A DNA stretch of 64,000 nt from assembly GCF_003028415.1 (NCBI RefSeq), contig NZ_PYSV01000008.1, forward strand, positions 111,222-175,221. The letters run 5' to 3'. The notes under the pieces were generated by a model. It made no database searches, had not been told where the DNA came from, and saw only the letters and a list, made by a program, of their open reading frames with translations. This stretch comes from Deinococcus arcticus. Lineage in GTDB: Bacteria > Deinococcota > Deinococci > Deinococcales > Deinococcaceae. The translations under genes were made by a program, and so were the position numbers. Positions 1 through 9,788 of the stretch are shown here, piece by piece (position 1 is the stretch's first letter; every line of letters begins with the position of its first letter).

Positions 1-2
1 AC

Positions 3-677
3 CCCACCGGCGTGATTCTGGGCCTGATTGACCGCCGGGGCCAGCGCGCGATGCTGACTGGCCAGGGTGCCGACTGGGAACTGCTGCCCGAAGAGGTGCC
101 GGCCAGCGCCCTGGCCGGCGCGGCGCACCTGCACCTGACCGCCTGGAGCCTGTTCCGCGATCCCCCGCAGGCGGCGGCCCTGCACGCGGCGGCGCGGGCG
201 CGTGCAGGCGGCGCGACCCTCAGCCTGGACCCGGGCAGCTTTCAGATGATTCAGGGCATGGGGCGCGACAATTTTCTGCAGGTGCTCGCGGGTGTGCCCT
301 TCGACATCCTGTTTCCCAACGACGACGAGGCCCGCGCCATGAGCGGCTGCCTGGACCGGGAGGGCGCGATGACGTGGTTCCGCACCCAGTTCCCGCACGC
401 CCTGATCGTGATGAAGCTGGACGATGAGGGCGTGCTGATCGAGGGCCCCGGGCAGGCCCGCGTGCAGGTGCCCGCCACCCAGGACCGCGCCATAGACGCC
501 ACTGGCGCCGGCGACGCCTTCGGGGGCGCCTTTCTGGCCGGCTGGCTGGCCCACCGTGACGCCGTCAAGGCCGCGCAGCTGGCGGTGCAGGTGGGCGGCT
601 GGGTGGTGGCGCGCTTCGGCGCCCGCCCCCCCGCCGACGACGATCTGCGCGCCCGGCTGCAGGGCGGTGCGGCGTGA
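3..677 (+). CDS. PfkB-family carbohydrate kinase, C-terminal part (start lies before the window)
   Basis: The reading frame is open to the left edge, so only the last ~225 residues are present. They carry the ribokinase/PfkB C-terminal signature [13 protein letters not shown] near residues 164-176, in which the Asp is the usual catalytic base and GAGD forms the anion hole. PfkB enzymes phosphorylate sugars or nucleosides with ATP in the cytoplasm; the substrate (fructose, 2-keto-3-deoxygluconate, ribose, adenosine) cannot be told from this part. The stop codon overlaps the GTG start of mltG by four bases (GTGA), so the two genes are probably translationally coupled. Codon use is the same G+C-rich type as the neighbours. 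Family assignment is firm, substrate unknown. Confidence 0.85.
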   Translation, partial: PTGVILGLIDRRGQRAMLTGQGADWELLPEEVPASALAGAAHLHLTAWSLFRDPPQAAALHAAARARAGGATLSLDPGSFQMIQGMGRDNFLQVLAGVPFDILFPNDDEARAMSGCLDREGAMTWFRTQFPHALIVMKLDDEGVLIEGPGQARVQVPATQDRAIDATGAGDAFGGAFLAGWLAHRDAVKAAQLAVQVGGWVVARFGARPPADDDLRARLQGGAA

Positions 678-1702
678 CCCGGCTCGGGCGCTCTGGTCCG
701 CCCCTGTGGCTGCGCGCACTGCTGGGTCTGCTGCTGCTGGCGCTGCTGGGGGCCGGCGGCGCGGCGCTGTACGTGCGCAGTCTGCTGGCCCCAGCGGGGG
801 GGGCCGCCTACACCCTGGAGGTGCAACCCGGCGATTCGCTCTCCAGGGTGGCGGCCCGGCTGCAGGAGCGGCAGATCGTGAAAAATGCCGACGCCCTGCG
901 GCTGTACATGCGCCGCGCGGGCACCGCGGGCCGCCTCAAAGAGGGCCTGTACGACCTGAGCGGCGCCATGACGCTGGCCCAGGTGGCCGAGAAGCTGGCC
1001 GGGCCCGCGCGCATTCCCACCGTGACCGTGACCATCCCGGAGGGGCGGCGGGTCAAAGACCTGCCCGCCATCTTTCAGAAGGCTGGCTTTGACGGCGCGG
1101 CCCTGCGCGCGGCCCTGAACGAGACCGCCCTTTCCCGCCACGCCGGCCAGGCCCCCAACCTCGAGGGCTTCGTGTTTCCGGCCACCTACGAGTTCCGGCC
1201 AAAAGACAGCGCCCGGCAGATGGTGCGGGCCATGGTTTCGCGCATGGAGCAGGAATTCACGCCCGCCCATGTGGCCCGCGCCCGGGGGCTGGGCCTGAGC
1301 GTGCGCGACTGGGTGGTGCTGGCCAGCATGGTGCAGGCCGAGGCTGCCAATGACGGCGAAATGCCGGTCATCGCCGGGGTGTTTCTCAACCGCCTGAGGG
1401 TGCCCATGACCCTGGGCAGCGATCCCACCGTGGCCTACGGGCTGGGCAAGGACCTGCCCCAACTCGACCGCTCGGCCGGGGATTTCAAGCGTGACACGCC
1501 GTACAACACCTACACCCGCGCCGGGCTGCCCGCCGGGCCCATCAACAACCCCGGGCAGGCGGCCCTGCTGGCGGTCCTGAACCCGCAGCGGACCCTGACC
1601 GATGGCCGCGAGGCGCTGTATTTCCTGCATGGCCGTGACCGCAAGATCTACGTCAACCATTCCTTTGCAGAACATAACCGCGACATTGCGCGTTACCGGT
1701 AA
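674..1702 (+). CDS. mltG: Endolytic murein transglycosylase MltG (YceG-like)
   Basis: The 342-residue product has one N-terminal membrane anchor (about residues 12-34), then a LysM-like segment ([14 protein letters not shown], about 50-63), then the YceG/MltG catalytic domain. The motif ASMVQAEA at about 217-224 contains the expected catalytic Glu (E223), and the family block [11 protein letters not shown] follows towards the C terminus. MltG cleaves nascent glycan strands outside the inner membrane and so limits peptidoglycan chain length. The GTG start overlaps the previous stop. Length and motif order are normal for the family. Confidence 0.93.
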   Translation: MTRLGRSGPPLWLRALLGLLLLALLGAGGAALYVRSLLAPAGGAAYTLEVQPGDSLSRVAARLQERQIVKNADALRLYMRRAGTAGRLKEGLYDLSGAMTLAQVAEKLAGPARIPTVTVTIPEGRRVKDLPAIFQKAGFDGAALRAALNETALSRHAGQAPNLEGFVFPATYEFRPKDSARQMVRAMVSRMEQEFTPAHVARARGLGLSVRDWVVLASMVQAEAANDGEMPVIAGVFLNRLRVPMTLGSDPTVAYGLGKDLPQLDRSAGDFKRDTPYNTYTRAGLPAGPINNPGQAALLAVLNPQRTLTDGREALYFLHGRDRKIYVNHSFAEHNRDIARYR

Positions 1703-1708
1703 GCGGCG

Positions 1709-1888
1709 GTGACCCGGCGGGCTGTGCTGGCGCGGCGCAACGCCCTGTGGCGGCAGTTGCGCGCGCTGCCACCCGGGCCAGAATTCGAGCAGACGCTGGC
1801 CGAGCTGTCGGCCCTGACCGGCTGGGACCGCGCGCGCATTCTGGCGGGCCTGGGCCTGACCGCAGAGGAGGCTCTTCATGAGCGCTGA
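1709..1888 (+). CDS. Small hypothetical protein between mltG and the DUF421 gene
   Basis: A 59-codon frame begins at GTG six bases after mltG stops and ends inside the start of the next gene, overlapping it by 11 bases. It fills what would otherwise be a 175-base gap within a tight same-strand cluster. The product is Arg/Leu/Ala-rich, probably helical (motifs LARRNALWRQLRAL and ALTGWDRARILAGLGLT), with no membrane segment or cysteine. I do not recognise a family. Position and codon choice favour a real gene, but its small size leaves room for doubt. Confidence 0.5.
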   Translation: MTRRAVLARRNALWRQLRALPPGPEFEQTLAELSALTGWDRARILAGLGLTAEEALHER

Positions 1889-2669
1889 GATTGTGCCGTT
1901 TGACTGGGGCCGCATGTTCCTGGGGGACGTGCCGCCCCTGTTTCTGCTGGAAGTGGTGTTCCGCACAGCGCTGATGTTTCTGTGGCTGGTGTTTTTGCTG
2001 CGCGTGACCGGCAAGCGCGGACTGGCGCAGCTGAGCCCGCTGGAACTGGCCATCGTGATTGGGCTGGGCTCGGCGGCCGGGGACCCCATGTTCTACCCCG
2101 AGGTGCCGCTGCTGCACGGCATGCTGGTGCTGGCGCTGGTGGTGGGCCTGCAGCGTCTGCTGTCGTACCTCGTGATTCACAGCGAGCGGGTCGAGACCTT
2201 TGTGGAGGGCACGCCCATCGAACTTGTGCGCGACGGGGTGCTCAGCCGTCAGGCGATGGCGCGCGCCAACCTCAGCCGCGAGGACGTGTTCGAGCGCCTG
2301 CGGGCCCAGGGCGTGCGGCAGCTGGGGCAGGTGCAGCGCCTGTACTTCGAGCAGGACGGCGCCCTGACGGTGTTTACCCATGCCAGTGATCCACCGCCCG
2401 GGCTGGCCGTGGTGCCTCCCTGGGACCTGGAACCCCCGCGCGAACTGAGCCCGGCCGATGATTACCGGGGCCCCATGGCCTGCCTGAACTGCGGCGCGGT
2501 GCGCCCGGCCCCGGCGCCCGGTGAGCCCCTGGCCAGCATCAGCTGCACCTGCGGCGGCACGCGCTGGACTCCGGCCACCGCCGACCCCCTGAGCCCGGGC
2601 GAACCCCCCGCTCCAGAGGAACGTGGCGAGGGCGGCGGGCGCGGCCCCGGTGTCCCCGGCACCCGCTGA
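1878..2669 (+). CDS. DUF421 (YetF-like) membrane protein
   Basis: This 263-residue protein starts with three hydrophobic segments (roughly 15-40, 52-68, 72-95), followed by the DUF421 soluble domain. The block HSERVETFVEGTPIELVRDG and the downstream SREDVFERLRAQGV region are typical of YetF proteins, whose function is not established. The C-terminal third departs from the short family form: it contains a CxxC and a CxC (LNCGAV... then SCTCGG, about residues 198-220) that could bind zinc, followed by a Pro/Gly-rich tail. GAGGAG lies just before the ATG at 1878. Membrane location is a prediction. Confidence 0.8.
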   Translation: MSAEIVPFDWGRMFLGDVPPLFLLEVVFRTALMFLWLVFLLRVTGKRGLAQLSPLELAIVIGLGSAAGDPMFYPEVPLLHGMLVLALVVGLQRLLSYLVIHSERVETFVEGTPIELVRDGVLSRQAMARANLSREDVFERLRAQGVRQLGQVQRLYFEQDGALTVFTHASDPPPGLAVVPPWDLEPPRELSPADDYRGPMACLNCGAVRPAPAPGEPLASISCTCGGTRWTPATADPLSPGEPPAPEERGEGGGRGPGVPGTR

Positions 2670-2704
2670 GGGTCCGTGGGGAAGGTGGGCGCTGGACTTG
2701 GCCT

Positions 2705-3088
2705 TTAGCCCTCGGTGGAAGCGCCGGGGCGGGTGGTCCAGACGGGCTCCGGTTCAATCTGCTCGGCAGGGGTCTTGCCGGGTTCCAGGCCGCTGCTGCG
2801 GGCGGTCTGCAGCGGGGTCAGCTCCATGTCCGGGGCGCATTCCAGCTGGCACGAGAGCCGGGCAGTGCCCAGCAGGCCCTTTTCCTGCAGCTTGTCGTAC
2901 TCGGCGGCCGTCATGGCGTCGGGCTCGCCCGCCTGAAAGCTCACGCGGCAGGTGGTGCAGCGCGCGACGCCCCCGCAGCGGTGCAGGATGTCCACCCCGC
3001 CGCGTTCCAGTGCCAGCACCAGCCGCTCGCCGGCCTGCGCCTGAATCTCGCCGTAGCCTTCCACCTGCACCGTGATCTGTTGGGTCAT
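2705..3088 (-). CDS. 2Fe-2S ferredoxin
   Basis: The 127-residue protein has the ferredoxin-type beta-grasp pattern with cluster ligands in RCGGVARCTTC (C-x5-C-x2-C, about residues 38-47) and a fourth Cys in RLSCQLE (about residue 80). The C-x5-C-x2-C spacing resembles adrenodoxin/Isc-type rather than plant-type ferredoxins. It probably carries electrons in the cytoplasm; no partner reductase is adjacent. About 35 residues after the last ligand form an acidic, Pro-rich tail. It converges with the DUF421 gene. A hexamer CATGCT lies six bases before the ATG on the minus strand, a variant of the leaderless TANNNT promoter seen elsewhere here. Confidence 0.9.
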   Translation of the reverse strand: MTQQITVQVEGYGEIQAQAGERLVLALERGGVDILHRCGGVARCTTCRVSFQAGEPDAMTAAEYDKLQEKGLLGTARLSCQLECAPDMELTPLQTARSSGLEPGKTPAEQIEPEPVWTTRPGASTEG

Positions 3089-3191
3089 GGGCCCAGCATG
3101 ACATGGAGGCCGCGTGTGCTGCGCCCAGCGGAAGCTGTGTTGCTCCAGCTCGCGCGGCCCGGACTGAATCGTGTGTCATCCGGGCTCCGAC

Positions 3192-3354
3192 TGATACGGA
3201 CTGCCGTCCATTTTCGTCACATCCGGGAGAGAGCCGGATGTTCCCCGCCTTCGGCGCTGTTCCAGCCCAATTCCCGGAAATCCGCCTTCTTTCCTGCTCC
3301 CTCTGGTCGGAGAAGTTCCGTAACACGTTACGGAACTTTTCGGAACCTGTATGA
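3192..3354 (+). repeat. Structured interspersed repeat, copy 1
   Basis: One of four related elements in the window. It opens with TGATACGGAC and ends near CCTGTATGA, roughly inverted versions of each other. Inside are three potential stems: GGAC/GTCC at the left end, CATCCGG/CCGGATG in the middle, and a long terminal stem around TTCCGTAAC-AC-GTTACGGAA. The core GTTCCCCGCCTTCGGCGCTG is shared almost unchanged with copies 3 and 4. It lies in a gene-free region. Confidence 0.85.
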
Positions 3355-3516
3355 ATCATTTGCAGACACGATTCAATCCGGGCCGACTTGTAGAGCTGCT
3401 TCGCACAGTGAGCAGGAGAGAAACGGTTTCCGGGCGTGGCGTTCAGTCACTCGCCGCCAAGCCCCCGATCAACCGAGCGGGCGGGGACAGCGGCGCCGCA
3501 GCGCGAGGATCGAAAA

Positions 3517-3643
3517 AAGGACGTTGCGCCGGGCGTGGAGACTGTTCGGTGCTCTCCTGAACAGTCGCACCATGAGGGGCAACGTCCTTGGCAATCCGGT
3601 TCTGTTCCGGATTGTGGGCGTTATAGACGGAATCCGTATAAAA
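3517..3643. other. Intergenic block of nested inverted repeats; possible structured RNA or repeat remnant
   Basis: The gap 3355-3860 has no convincing gene. Within it, AAGGACGTTGC (3517-3527) pairs with GCAACGTCCTT (3579-3589); enclosed between them GACTGTTC (3540-3547) pairs with GAACAGTC (3559-3566). Immediately downstream CAATCCGG (3592-3599) pairs with CCGGATTG (3607-3614). At 3622-3643 the sequence TTATAGACGGAATCCGTATAA resembles, in reverse orientation, the left end of the repeat family. Further right (about 3738-3752) CAGCTCTGCGAGTCC also occurs inside repeat copy 2. The block therefore looks like a mosaic of repeat fragments or a structured transcript. Confidence 0.5.
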
Positions 3644-3860
3644 CAAAGGTGCGGACACTTTTCAAGCAGTGGGGGGCGCCAGTTGCGAAAACGTCGTCTG
3701 GAACGTCAGTCCTGTCACCCCCCTCCCAGCCTCTGCGGCGCAGCTCTGCGAGTCCCCCGCAAGGTGGGAAGAGCAAAGAGGCCGGGTTGATCGCTGCCCA
3801 TTCCCGGGGATGCTGAAACTGTCCGAATCGTTGCTCAAAACGGTTCAACCGACGTGCTGA

Positions 3861-5507
3861 TCAGCGGAACAGGGTGGGCATGGTCACCTCGCCGTCCACC
3901 CACACCCGGCCCTTCTCGCGCCGCTTGCCCCGGATCAGGGCGGTGTCGGCGCGGGCCAGCATCAGGCTGGGGGTGGGCGCGCTGCCGGGCGGCACGAACG
4001 CCAGGCCAGCGGTGCTCGTCAGGGCGTGGGGCACGCCCGCTGCCACCACCGGGCGCCGCCCCAGGGCGTCCAGCACCCCTTCCACCCGCAGGCGCACCTC
4101 CTCGGCGCTGTCGGCCTGCACAATCAGGGCAAATTCGTCGCCGCCCAGCCGCCCCAGCGTGTCGCCAATATGGGCGGCGGCCAGCATACGTGCGCCCACC
4201 GCGTGCAGCACCTCGTCGCCCGCCGGGTGGCCGTAGGTGTCATTCACGGCCTTGAAGCCGTCCAGGTCGAAAATGGCCACGCCCAGGGCACCGGGGGGCG
4301 GCTGGCGCAGCACCTCGTCCAGTTCGGCCAGAAAGCTGGCGCGGTTGGGCAGCCCGGTCAGGGGGTCGGTGGTGGCCTGGCGCTGCAACTCGGCCAGCGG
4401 CCGGGTGGCCCGGCGCACCAGCGGCCACGCCAGCAGGGCGCTCAGCAGGCTCACCAGCAGCACAAAGGGCCACGCGCCGCGCCGCCCGGGGCTGCCCATC
4501 AGCTCGGCGGCCGGCCCATACACCCCCACCACCCACTCCACGCCCGGCTTCACCTGCACGGGCTGCACCACCGCCGCGTACAGCTCGCCCTCCAGGGTGA
4601 CCCAGTGGGCCTGCGGAAACAGCCGGGGCCGCCCGCGCGGGTCCAGCAGGACGTGCAGCGGCGCGTCGGCCACCTCGGACAGCAGCGGCACGCCGCCCTG
4701 CTCCTGCGGCCACGCCCGCGAGGTGGCGATGGCGCGGCCCTGGGCATCGGCCAGAAAGGCCCGGCCCTGGGGCCCCAGCGGCAGGCGGCGCAGCAGGTCA
4801 GCCAGTTGTTGCAACTGCACGTCCACCCCAATCACGGGGCCGCCGCGTTCGGCCAGCGCCGCCGTGACCCCCGGTTCCTGCGAGGTGGCAAACACGTAGG
4901 GATCGGTCCACACCACCTGCCCGGGACGGGCGCGGGCCAGCCGGTACCAGGGCCGCGCCCGGGGGTCATAGCCTTCATCTTGCTGGGTGGTACTCAGCAC
5001 CTGTGCCGCCGCGTTCAGGGTGCGGCTGGTCACGCGCCGGGCCGGCTGCACCTCAATCAGCCGGGTAAAGCGGCCCTGGCCCCCGGGCCCGTCGCGCCGC
5101 ACGAAGGCAAAGCGGCCGTCGTCCTGGGCGGCCATCACGCCGCTCAGCTGCGGCAGGGCGTCCAGCAGCGTGTCAAAGGCCCGCAGGGTCTGGGCCCCAT
5201 CGGCCGGGCGCAGCAGGCCCGCGCGCACGTTGCCCTGTCCCAGGCGCACCATCTGTTCGGCCGACTGCAGATAGGTCTGCACGCTCACCGAGGTCAGCTG
5301 CGCCATCTGGGTGAGGTTGGTCTGGGCCTGGGCCCGCAGGGCGCGTTCCTGCAGCTGGCGTTCGGTCCACAGCGCGGCGCCCAGCGTGAGGGCCTGGGTC
5401 AGCAGCAGCGCCGCCAGCAGCCACGCCCGCGAGGCCGCAAACACCCGCAGCGCCTGCGCAGGCGTGCGCGTGCGCCACTGGGGCAGCGAGGAGGGCGGGG
5501 CAGACAT
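3861..5507 (-). CDS. Membrane diguanylate cyclase with extracytoplasmic Cache-type sensor
   Basis: A 548-residue protein with an N-terminal membrane helix (about 27-49), a long outer sensor region (about 50-340) resembling a Cache domain (motifs ARPWYRLAR and GVDVQLQQLADLL), a second membrane helix (about 341-361), and a C-terminal GGDEF domain. The active-site motif GGDEF is intact at about 455-459, and TGLPNRASF marks the domain start. It should make cyclic di-GMP from two GTP in response to an external ligand. No RxxD inhibitory site stands out four residues before GGDEF. TACACT lies 11 bases before the ATG, so a very short leader is likely. It stands alone. Confidence 0.92.
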   Translation of the reverse strand: MSAPPSSLPQWRTRTPAQALRVFAASRAWLLAALLLTQALTLGAALWTERQLQERALRAQAQTNLTQMAQLTSVSVQTYLQSAEQMVRLGQGNVRAGLLRPADGAQTLRAFDTLLDALPQLSGVMAAQDDGRFAFVRRDGPGGQGRFTRLIEVQPARRVTSRTLNAAAQVLSTTQQDEGYDPRARPWYRLARARPGQVVWTDPYVFATSQEPGVTAALAERGGPVIGVDVQLQQLADLLRRLPLGPQGRAFLADAQGRAIATSRAWPQEQGGVPLLSEVADAPLHVLLDPRGRPRLFPQAHWVTLEGELYAAVVQPVQVKPGVEWVVGVYGPAAELMGSPGRRGAWPFVLLVSLLSALLAWPLVRRATRPLAELQRQATTDPLTGLPNRASFLAELDEVLRQPPPGALGVAIFDLDGFKAVNDTYGHPAGDEVLHAVGARMLAAAHIGDTLGRLGGDEFALIVQADSAEEVRLRVEGVLDALGRRPVVAAGVPHALTSTAGLAFVPPGSAPTPSLMLARADTALIRGKRREKGRVWVDGEVTMPTLFR

Positions 5508-5602
5508 GGCCTCGCGGCAGTGTAGAGCCTGACCCGGGGTTCACTGGCCCCGGATGCGGCGCCCTGTCCAGATGCCGGTGGGGGTGGGGGGGAGGCCCGG
5601 CC

Positions 5603-7255
5603 CTACGGCAGCAGGCGCCACGCGGTCACGTCCAGCAGGCCGCGCGGGGTCAGTTTCAGCGCCGGAATCACGGTCAGTCCCAGGAAGCTGAGGGTGGTGA
5701 CGGGGTAAGGCAGGGTGCAGCCGCCCGCGCGGCAGGCGGCCGTCAGGTCCAGCAGGGCCGCCGCCGCCTGTGCCGGGGGCAGATCGGTCATCAGGCCGGC
5801 GTAGGGGAGGGGCAGCTGGGCGCGCACCTGCCCGCCCGAAACCACCACCGCGCCGCCCCCCAGCGCCTCCAGGGCCCGGCCCGCCTGCCGGATGTCCTCG
5901 TCGGTGCCGCCCAGAAACGCCGCGTGATGGGCGTCGTGCAGCACGCTGATGCCCAGGGCGGCGCCGCTCAGCCCGGTCCCCGAGGTCCAGCAGCTGGCCC
6001 ACTGGCCCTCCCCGTAGCGGTCGGCCACCACCAGCCGGGCGTCGCCGCTGCCCGGGGCCCCCACGCCGGTGGTGATCTGGTCGGGGCGCACCTGCATCAC
6101 CGGCCAGTGGGCCGGCACCTCGAAGCTGGCCGCGTCCCAGCCCGGCCCCAGCGTCACGCCGCCGCCGCTCAGGGGCGGGGTGTGGGTGCCGGCGCGGGCC
6201 TCCTGGCCACCCACGAAGGTGTCCAGCACCTCAAAGCCCTGCAGGTCGCGCAGCAGCACGAAGTCGGCGTGGTGGCCGGGCGCTACCAGTCCGTAATCGT
6301 GCAGGCCCCAGTATTCGGCCGGGTTGCAGGTGACCAGGGCAACCGCGTGCGCCGGGTGCAGGCCGCCTGCCACACAGGCGCGCAGCAGCCGGTCCAGGTG
6401 CCCCAGCTCCAACAACTCGTCCACGCTCACGTCGTCGCTCACCAGCATGGCGCGGCGGGGGCGCCCGCGCAGCACCGGCAGCAGCGCCTGCAGGTTGCGC
6501 GCCGCCGAGCCCTCGCGCACCATCAGCCACAGGCCCGCGCGCAGGCGCTCGTGGGCTTCCTCGGGCGTGGTGGCTTCGTGGTCCGAGTGCAGCCCGGCCG
6601 CCGCATACGCCTGCAGATCGCGCCCCCGCACCCCCGAGGCGTGGCCGTCCAGGCGCCGCCCCGGGGCCCGGCCCGCGTCCAGCACCGCCCACACCCCGGG
6701 GTCGCCGCCCAGCACGCCGGGGTAATTCATCATCTCGGCCAGGCCCAGTACGCCCGGCATGGCCAGCATGCGCGCGGTGTCGGCCGCGTTCACGCCCGCG
6801 CCTCCCTGTTCGAAGGCGCTGGCAGGCACGCACGACGGCGCGCTGGCCCACACCCGCTGCCCAGAGGTTCGGCCTGCGTCCAGCATCCAGGCCAGCCCCG
6901 GGGTGCCCAGCACGTTCACCACCTCGTGCGGCTCGGCCACCACAGCGGTGGTGCCGCGCGGCAACGTGGCGGCGGCAAACCCGGCCGGGGTCAGCAGACT
7001 GGACTCGATATGCACGTGGGCGTCCAGAAAGCCCGGGGCCAGATAGGCGCCGCGCGCCTCCACCGTGCGCGCCGCTTCAAAGCCGCTGCCCAGCGCGGCC
7101 ACGCGGCCAGCGGCCACCAGCACGTCCGCCGCAAAAATTTCCCCGGTGGCGGGCTGCACCACCTGTGCGCCGCGCACCAGCAGGTCGCCGGGGACCTCAC
7201 CCCGCGCCGCCCTCACCAGCCGCTGCCGATCCTCGTTGCCTGCGTGTCCTGCCAT
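5603..7255 (-). CDS. ade: Adenine deaminase
   Basis: The 550-residue amidohydrolase has the metal-binding HxH in FLDAHVHIESS (about residues 77-86), the central HSDHEATTPEEAHERL block, the VSDDVSVDELLELGHLD motif and the C-terminal adenine-deaminase domain ending near LGLTVIPALKLT. The enzyme converts adenine to hypoxanthine for purine salvage; xpt at 31.7 kb belongs to the same pathway. A longer open frame extends upstream, but the start at 7255 is chosen because TACACT sits five bases ahead of this ATG and the longer version would run through the divergent ygfZ gene. Confidence 0.92.
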   Translation of the reverse strand: MAGHAGNEDRQRLVRAARGEVPGDLLVRGAQVVQPATGEIFAADVLVAAGRVAALGSGFEAARTVEARGAYLAPGFLDAHVHIESSLLTPAGFAAATLPRGTTAVVAEPHEVVNVLGTPGLAWMLDAGRTSGQRVWASAPSCVPASAFEQGGAGVNAADTARMLAMPGVLGLAEMMNYPGVLGGDPGVWAVLDAGRAPGRRLDGHASGVRGRDLQAYAAAGLHSDHEATTPEEAHERLRAGLWLMVREGSAARNLQALLPVLRGRPRRAMLVSDDVSVDELLELGHLDRLLRACVAGGLHPAHAVALVTCNPAEYWGLHDYGLVAPGHHADFVLLRDLQGFEVLDTFVGGQEARAGTHTPPLSGGGVTLGPGWDAASFEVPAHWPVMQVRPDQITTGVGAPGSGDARLVVADRYGEGQWASCWTSGTGLSGAALGISVLHDAHHAAFLGGTDEDIRQAGRALEALGGGAVVVSGGQVRAQLPLPYAGLMTDLPPAQAAAALLDLTAACRAGGCTLPYPVTTLSFLGLTVIPALKLTPRGLLDVTAWRLLP

Positions 7256-7260
7256 GCACC

Positions 7261-7324
7261 AGTGTAGGGCAGGGCGCGGGCCACCCCCGGGCCACAGATG
7301 GCGCGGGGGCCTGTCCCTTACCCT
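7261..7324. promoter_or_regulatory. Back-to-back leaderless promoters for ade and the YgfZ-type gene
   Basis: In the 75-bp gap between the divergent genes, TACACT on the minus strand (7261-7266) lies 5 bases before the ade ATG, and TACCCT on the plus strand (7319-7324) lies 6 bases before the ATG at 7331. Neither start has a Shine-Dalgarno sequence. The layout fits TANNNT -10 elements that give transcripts starting at the start codon. Confidence 0.6.
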
Positions 7325-7330
7325 GGGCGC

Positions 7331-8204
<874 letters not shown>

Positions 8205-8212
<8 letters not shown>

Positions 8213-8645
8213 GGCGTTTGCGCGCGACCTGCGCGCGGGTACGCCGGCCGCCCGGCGGCGTGCGGCCCGGCGCGCTTACGGCCTGGGGGTAGCCCTGACC
8301 GCTGGCCCGGCAGCGCTGGTGGGGCTGGTGCAGGCGCTGCAGGGCCGCGCCCCCCTGCCGCCCGGGGGCATGGTGGCCGTGGCGCTGCTGGCGGCGGGGC
8401 TGGCGGGGGCAGCCTACCTGCTGGCCCGCCGCTCGGCCCGGGCGCCCGGCGTGCCGCCTGCCCAGGCCGCCCTGACCGCTGCCTTTCAGGGGGCCAGCGT
8501 GCCCGGGGTGCCGCTGCTGCTGGCGGGAGCGTTCGTACCCACCTGGGGACTGGTGCTGGCGCTGCTCTCTGTGGCAGGGCTGGGGCATGTGCTGGTGTGG
8601 CGGCAACTGGGCCGCTGGGCGCAGGCGGCGGCCGGGGCACGTTAA
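8205..8645 (+). CDS. Small hydrophobic membrane protein of unknown function
   Basis: The 146-residue product begins with a basic stretch ([20 protein letters not shown]) followed by about four hydrophobic segments: roughly 25-45, 52-70, 90-110 and 112-130. No family motif is recognised. The ATG overlaps the end of ygfZ by eight bases, implying translation coupled to it. A strong hairpin follows the stop. Inner-membrane location is a prediction. Confidence 0.75.
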
Positions 8646-8685
8646 GCCCGGCGGCACAGGTCGGCCACACAGCACCGCGCAAAGC

Positions 8686-8720
8686 AGAGCACCGCGCCTG
8701 AATCCTGGGCGCGGTGCTCT
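8686..8720. terminator. Bidirectional terminator hairpin
   Basis: AGAGCACCGCGCC (8686-8698) and GGCGCGGTGCTCT (8708-8720) form a perfect 13-bp stem with a 9-base loop, between convergent genes ending at 8645 (+) and 8738 (-). No clear T tract follows on either strand. Confidence 0.7.
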
Positions 8721-8737
8721 GGTGGGAACGCTGGGGC

Positions 8738-9760
8738 TCAGCGGGACTTGGGGTCCAGCGCGTCGCGCAGGCCGTCGCCAAAGAGGTTGAACGCCAGGCT
8801 GAACAGCACGATAAACACGGCCGGGTACACCAGCACGTACCAGTATTCAGGTTTCAGCCACGCGCGGGCAAAATCCACCAGCTGGCCCCATTCCGAGTAG
8901 CCGGGTTCAAAACCCAGGCCCAGGAACGACAGCCCCGCGATGCTCAGGGGCACGGTGGCCAGATCCAGCACGGCGGTGGTGAACACGGCGGCAATGCTGT
9001 TGGGCACCACATGCTTCATGATCAGGCGGAAGTCGCGGGCGCCCAGGCTGCGGGCGGCGTCCACGTATTCCAGCTGCCGGGTGCGCAGCACCTCACCACG
9101 AATCAGGCGGGCGTAGCTGGCCCAGCCGGCAATACAGAAGGCCACGATCATGGGCACGGTGGGATCATAGTCGCCGCCCCCGGCGCTGAACTTGGCGCGC
9201 AGGATGGTCAGGATCACCACTGTCAGGATCAGGGGCGGCAGGGCGAGTAGCACGTCAATAAAGCGCTGAATCAGGTTGTCCACCCAGCCGCCGTAATAGC
9301 CGCTGATGGCCCCGATAATCACGCCGGTCAGGAGCGTGATACCCACGATGATGAACGACAGCTTCAGCGCCGTGCGGGTGCCCCATACCAGGCCGTAAAA
9401 GATGTTGTAGCCGTTGACCGTGCCGAAAATGGCGTCCTGGCCAGGAGCCGTGGGCTGCTGCTGAAAGCTCAGGCGCTCAGTCAGGTAACAGCTTTTTGGG
9501 GGGGCCAGGGTGGCCTGCCAGAACGCTGCGCGCCCCGGGTTGTAGACCTCGCTGGCCTGGCTGATATTCAGGTCGCGCAGGCAGTTGCCACTGGGCTTGG
9601 CAATCAGGGGAGCGAACAGGGCCATCAGCCCGAACAGCAGCGTGATGATCAGGCCGGTGATGGCCAGGGGGTTACGGCGCAGCTTGCGAATGGCCGGGCT
9701 GGTCCAGAACAGCTCCCAGCTGCTGCGGCCCTTGGCGGTGGGGGCGACGGCGGTGGTCAT
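8738..9760 (-). CDS. Peptide-type ABC transporter permease (DppC-like)
   Basis: A 340-residue inner-membrane protein with an N-terminal helix (about 33-55), an extended outer segment of ~60 residues holding two Cys (GNCLRD and KSCYL, possible disulfide), then the BPD_transp_1 core. The EAA coupling loop is [17 protein letters not shown] (about 233-249). It should pair with the upstream DppB-like permease and the binding protein at 11.3-13 kb to import peptides or similar ligands. No ATPase gene is present nearby, so ATPases must be encoded elsewhere. It starts 28 bases after the partner permease with GGAGG ahead of the ATG. Codon use is normal, unlike its partner. Confidence 0.9.
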   Translation of the reverse strand: MTTAVAPTAKGRSSWELFWTSPAIRKLRRNPLAITGLIITLLFGLMALFAPLIAKPSGNCLRDLNISQASEVYNPGRAAFWQATLAPPKSCYLTERLSFQQQPTAPGQDAIFGTVNGYNIFYGLVWGTRTALKLSFIIVGITLLTGVIIGAISGYYGGWVDNLIQRFIDVLLALPPLILTVVILTILRAKFSAGGGDYDPTVPMIVAFCIAGWASYARLIRGEVLRTRQLEYVDAARSLGARDFRLIMKHVVPNSIAAVFTTAVLDLATVPLSIAGLSFLGLGFEPGYSEWGQLVDFARAWLKPEYWYVLVYPAVFIVLFSLAFNLFGDGLRDALDPKSR

Positions 9761-9788
9761 GCGGTCCTCCGGAAGGCAGGGCGAGGCA

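Noticed and set aside
3192..3354. The peptide MFPAFGAVPAQFPEIR read identically in three repeat copies, as a hidden protein
   Set aside because: The shared peptide follows from shared DNA. Upstream starts and ribosome-binding sites are not conserved, copy 2 breaks it, and the frame used inside the N-acetyltransferase is a different one.
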